A stretch of 64,000 nt of DNA from Agarivorans litoreus (GTDB lineage: Bacteria; Pseudomonadota; Gammaproteobacteria; Enterobacterales; Celerinatantimonadaceae): the NCBI RefSeq assembly GCF_019649015.1, contig NZ_BLPI01000001.1, positions 3,591,001 through 3,655,000 on the forward strand, in the 5' to 3' direction. Of this stretch, positions 61,360 through 64,000 are shown one piece after another. The notes under the pieces were generated by a model, which ran no database searches, had not been told where the DNA came from, and worked only from the letters and a program-made list of their open reading frames with translations. The position numbers and the translations under genes are program-made. Each line of letters starts with the position of its first letter. The first letter of the stretch is position 1.

Positions 61360-62576
61360 TAGCGAGTTATTTTGGCAGTTTGTTGCAAACAACAGGCTGC
61401 CATTGCTACAAACCCTAGGCCTGCACTAAGGCTGACTAAACCAAAAATACCCTGCTGCTGATTTAACTGCCAAGCAAAAGCACCAAGAAACGGGGCACTT
61501 GCGCTGGCGAGTAAATAGGGCACGGCCAACATTCCCGATATCGCTCCAAAACCTTGTTCACCGAGTAATTGTTTGGTTAACACTGGCCGCAAAATACTGG
61601 TCACGCCATAAGCACTCCCTTGTAACACGACAAACAGCCAAATAAGGTGCTGAAGTTGTTCGAGTTGCCACAACAAACCGGCGGCAACGAGCAAACTGCC
61701 AAAACACAGCATGGTTATAAGGGTATTCGATAGTCGTTTATCTACACTGATCATGGCGATGCGCCCAAGTACTTGCATTGGGCCAATCATCGCCATGACT
61801 AATACGGCATTATCTGCGCTAAAGTTGAGAGCGTGCATGCTTGGTAACAAAAAGTTGACTAATACCGTATGGTTAAGTGCGCTAAGTGAAAAGGCTAAGG
61901 CAATAAACCAGAACACTGCGTTTTTAAGCTGAGCATTTGGCGCGCTCGATTGCTGAGTGCCTGCGATGGCTTTCGTTTTGCGAAGCGCTGAGCTTTGGGC
62001 CCCTTGAATTAACTTGGCGCTAATAAACAGCAATGGAGTAGCGATGAGCAAAACAATCAAGGCCAAACTCACGGACGTTATTCGCCAGCCTAAGAGGTCG
62101 ATAAGGTAATGGCAAAGTGGAAAGCTTAGGGTACCTGCAAAGCCAGCATATAAGGTGACCTTGGTGATCGCCGATTTAGCGTTGTCCCCGCGATAACGGG
62201 TAAGAAAAGCAAAACAAGGTTCGTATAAACACCCTGCGCTAGCGCAGCCTAGCACTAACCAAGCAACATAAAACTGCCATAAGCTCTGCACCTGGCTAAT
62301 CGCCAGCAAAGCTATTCCGCCCAGCAGAGCGCTGCAGCTTAAAACCCTTGGGCCAAACCCTTTGTCGATTAACCGGCCAATAAATGGCGAGCAAAGTGCA
62401 GAGGCGACTAAGCAAATCGTGAATGCTAATGAAACATCAGCAATCGACCAAGTAAGCTGCTGATGCCAAGTGAGCAGCATGGCAGGAAAGCTATAGTAAA
62501 GGCATGCCCAAAGCAGTGTTTGGGCAATGGCCATTCCATGAGTGGCTAAGCGAACTTTCGTTTGGGCTAGTGCCAC
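61332..62576 (-). CDS. Major facilitator superfamily transporter of the phosphonate cluster
   Basis: 414 aa, twelve hydrophobic segments. Motif A GRLIDKGFGPRVLSCSALLG lies between spans 2 and 3. The start is GTG at 62576 and shares its G with the TAG stop of the upstream acyltransferase (TAGTG), a sign of coupled translation; an internal ATG 13 codons further on is possible. Order phnP - acyltransferase - MFS suggests it moves a phosphonate or a product of phosphonate breakdown, but no substrate motif is visible. Confidence 0.85.
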   Translation of the reverse strand: MALAQTKVRLATHGMAIAQTLLWACLYYSFPAMLLTWHQQLTWSIADVSLAFTICLVASALCSPFIGRLIDKGFGPRVLSCSALLGGIALLAISQVQSLWQFYVAWLVLGCASAGCLYEPCFAFLTRYRGDNAKSAITKVTLYAGFAGTLSFPLCHYLIDLLGWRITSVSLALIVLLIATPLLFISAKLIQGAQSSALRKTKAIAGTQQSSAPNAQLKNAVFWFIALAFSLSALNHTVLVNFLLPSMHALNFSADNAVLVMAMIGPMQVLGRIAMISVDKRLSNTLITMLCFGSLLVAAGLLWQLEQLQHLIWLFVVLQGSAYGVTSILRPVLTKQLLGEQGFGAISGMLAVPYLLASASAPFLGAFAWQLNQQQGIFGLVSLSAGLGFVAMAACCLQQTAKITRYQKLTAKPK

Positions 62577-63229
62577 TAAACGCTTTCGCTTAACAGTTGT
62601 TTCTCATAATGCTCTAGAAAGCTTAAGCAGTCTTCTTGGAACAAGGGTAGAGCCTCGGCAAGCTTTTCATGCGACCAATCCCACCAGGCGAGTTTTTCTA
62701 GGCGCTCGCCAGTGCTTGGTTCATCAAAGCGCGGCCTTAATACCTTGGCAGGGTTACCCACTACGATGTGCCAAGCGGGTACATCTTTAGTAACAATACT
62801 GCCAGAGCCAACAATGGCGCCATTACCAATGTTTACACCCGGCATAATAATCGCGCCGTGACCAATCCATACGTCGTGACCAATCTGCACTTTGTTATTT
62901 GCGCGCCAATCAAATACTTGTTTGTCTACCGTTGCTGCCATTCCATACTTTTGCGGGCGGTAGCTAAAGTGGTGCAGGCTTGGCCGCCACCACGGGTGGT
63001 TGCTGGGATTTACCCTTACGCTTGAAGCAATAGAGACAAACTTTCCTACTTCGCATAAAGCAATATCTACGTCGTTTTGGGCGTAGCTGTAATCTCCAAA
63101 TTGCACGTTGTCTAATAGGCAGCGCTCGCCAATTTCAGTCCAGCTGCCTAGCTCAGAGCTGGTTATTTTACTGCTATTAGCTACGCTGGGCTGGCTGTTT
63201 AAATTTGCGCCGGGGTCTACTATCGCCAT
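62576..63229 (-). CDS. Hexapeptide-repeat acyltransferase of phosphonate clusters
   Basis: 217 aa. Left-handed beta-helix hexapeptide repeats ([48 protein letters not shown] in pieces of six) with the catalytic-site region [15 protein letters not shown] near residue 78. This matches the DapH/DapD/GlmU-related acyltransferases that occur in phn operons (TIGR03308 type). The acceptor is not known; the context suggests an aminophosphonate. Lies 16 bases after phnP. Confidence 0.9.
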   Translation of the reverse strand: MAIVDPGANLNSQPSVANSSKITSSELGSWTEIGERCLLDNVQFGDYSYAQNDVDIALCEVGKFVSIASSVRVNPSNHPWWRPSLHHFSYRPQKYGMAATVDKQVFDWRANNKVQIGHDVWIGHGAIIMPGVNIGNGAIVGSGSIVTKDVPAWHIVVGNPAKVLRPRFDEPSTGERLEKLAWWDWSHEKLAEALPLFQEDCLSFLEHYEKQLLSESV

Positions 63230-63245
63230 GGTTATTCCTTTGAAG

Positions 63246-63998
63246 TTATAGGCTTAGGCATAATTCATCATGCCCAACCAGCACATTGCTGGATAAGCAG
63301 TTGGGGTGTTGCATGAGGTATTCGTCTAAATCGTGGCCAATGTGAGTGAGCACCCAAGTGCTGTCTGGCAGAGCATGCGCTAACTCAAGTACGTCGCTAA
63401 GATTATTGTGATTGCCCGAACGATGCAGGGGAGAGTTGCTGCAATCAATCACTACATATTTTGGCGGCTGGCGCAGCAATTGTTGCCAGCTTTGGTCTGG
63501 GATCCCTAAGGTATCGGTTAAGTAGGCAATCCGGCCATTTTCGCTGGTAAACAAGTAGCCTAGAGTAGGTTTTGAGTGATTTAACGCTAGGGGAGTTATG
63601 TTGATACCTGCTAAGGAAAAGCTATGTATGGCCTGCCTAGCTGGCTGAAAATCTAGTAAACCAGGGTGCTTAAATAGGTCATCACACCCTAAGGGATCAT
63701 CTGGGTGATAAACCGGAATTGGCTCGGCCACTCCCCAGCGTAATTCAAATAAAGCTTGTACATGATCCATGTGAAAGTGGGTGAGTAACATGGCATCAAT
63801 AGACCCAGCTGGAAAGCGGGTTTGTAACTGCGGATGGTTGGCGTCGATGAGTATTCGTTGGCCGTTTACCTCTAGCACCGCTGAGCAAAGCAATCTTGCT
63901 TTGCTGGGGTCTAAGCTTGCTCGCTGGCAGGCGAGGCAATCGCAGCCGTAAACTGGGCAGCCTGTTACATTACCGGTGCCAAGTAGGGTTAGTTTCAT
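63246..63998 (-). CDS. phnP: Phosphoribosyl cyclic phosphodiesterase PhnP
   Basis: Opens the 1,2-cyclic ribose phosphate made in the C-P lyase pathway. 250 aa, metallo-beta-lactamase fold: start [20 protein letters not shown], a PhnP-type zinc cluster of cysteines (C14, C19, C21, C24), the metal motif THFHMDH (H74, H76, D78, H79), YLTDTLG, and THIGHD near the end. Its first codon is two bases from the window edge, so the operon continues upstream (to the right) with the C-P lyase genes not in view. Confidence 0.92.
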   Translation of the reverse strand: MKLTLLGTGNVTGCPVYGCDCLACQRASLDPSKARLLCSAVLEVNGQRILIDANHPQLQTRFPAGSIDAMLLTHFHMDHVQALFELRWGVAEPIPVYHPDDPLGCDDLFKHPGLLDFQPARQAIHSFSLAGINITPLALNHSKPTLGYLFTSENGRIAYLTDTLGIPDQSWQQLLRQPPKYVVIDCSNSPLHRSGNHNNLSDVLELAHALPDSTWVLTHIGHDLDEYLMQHPNCLSSNVLVGHDELCLSL

Positions 63999-64000
63999 TG

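Overview
The window reads as chromosome of a marine gammaproteobacterium of the Alteromonadales/Vibrionales type, most like Agarivorans. This rests on gene content: a PL7 alginate lyase, spondin-domain proteins, an fruBKA/cra locus with Cra-like operators, an AraC-PutA-PutP block like that of Vibrio, yggL, and a type I secretion adhesin operon. The organism name is inference. There is no rRNA, tRNA, CRISPR array, phage or transposase gene in view.

Layout. 1-5564: end of a LysR regulator, then a same-strand run of ureidoglycolate lyase, allantoicase, an RpiR regulator and a four-gene polar amino-acid type ABC importer, probably a ureide uptake and degradation unit. 6001-9687: two secreted spondin-domain proteins followed by an OmpR-type response regulator and its histidine kinase. 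9921-11334: a His-rich mini-protein and an MFS transporter. 11766-13181: secreted CBM32-PL7 alginate lyase. 13760-15134: a SatD protein (cyclase-like fold plus helix-turn-helix) overlapping a DUF3307 membrane protein, preceded by repeated GTAAC/GTTAC sites. 15168-24213: RecQ-family helicase, RRF_GI-type protein, SpoIIAA-like protein, AraC-AzlC-AzlD, VOC protein, YafY regulator, SYLF protein, AraC regulator and a Sel1 protein. 24639-27914: GDPD lipoprotein, Sel1 lipoprotein, GAF-GGDEF diguanylate cyclase. 28433-33580: fructose PTS operon fruBKA with divergent cra. 34314-36313: secreted beta-helix protein and YggL. 36426-43043: proline catabolism (putP, a detached PutA C-terminal-like ALDH domain, putA, AraC regulator). 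43290-60557: two half ABC exporters with eroded ATPase motifs, an HlyD-type adaptor and a 4073-residue VCBS/cadherin-like adhesin carrying twelve near-identical 106-residue repeats. 60748-63998: a beta-barrel protein and the end of a phosphonate (phn) cluster.

Non-coding content of note. A 198-bp MITE-like element with 19-bp terminal inverted repeats occurs complete at 28031-28228 and, inverted, at 42028-42225, with a 3' half copy at 20205-20297. A different 162-bp terminal-inverted-repeat element lies at 19944-20105. The last 64 bp of the diguanylate cyclase gene recur at 33888-33951, so the fru/cra block is bracketed by direct repeats and sits beside a decayed GGDEF gene. Three Cra-type palindromes lie between fruB and cra.

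The strongest candidates for something little described are the degenerate-ATPase secretion pair with its RTX-less giant adhesin, the SatD/DUF3307 module with its operator repeats, and the spondin-pair/two-component operon.
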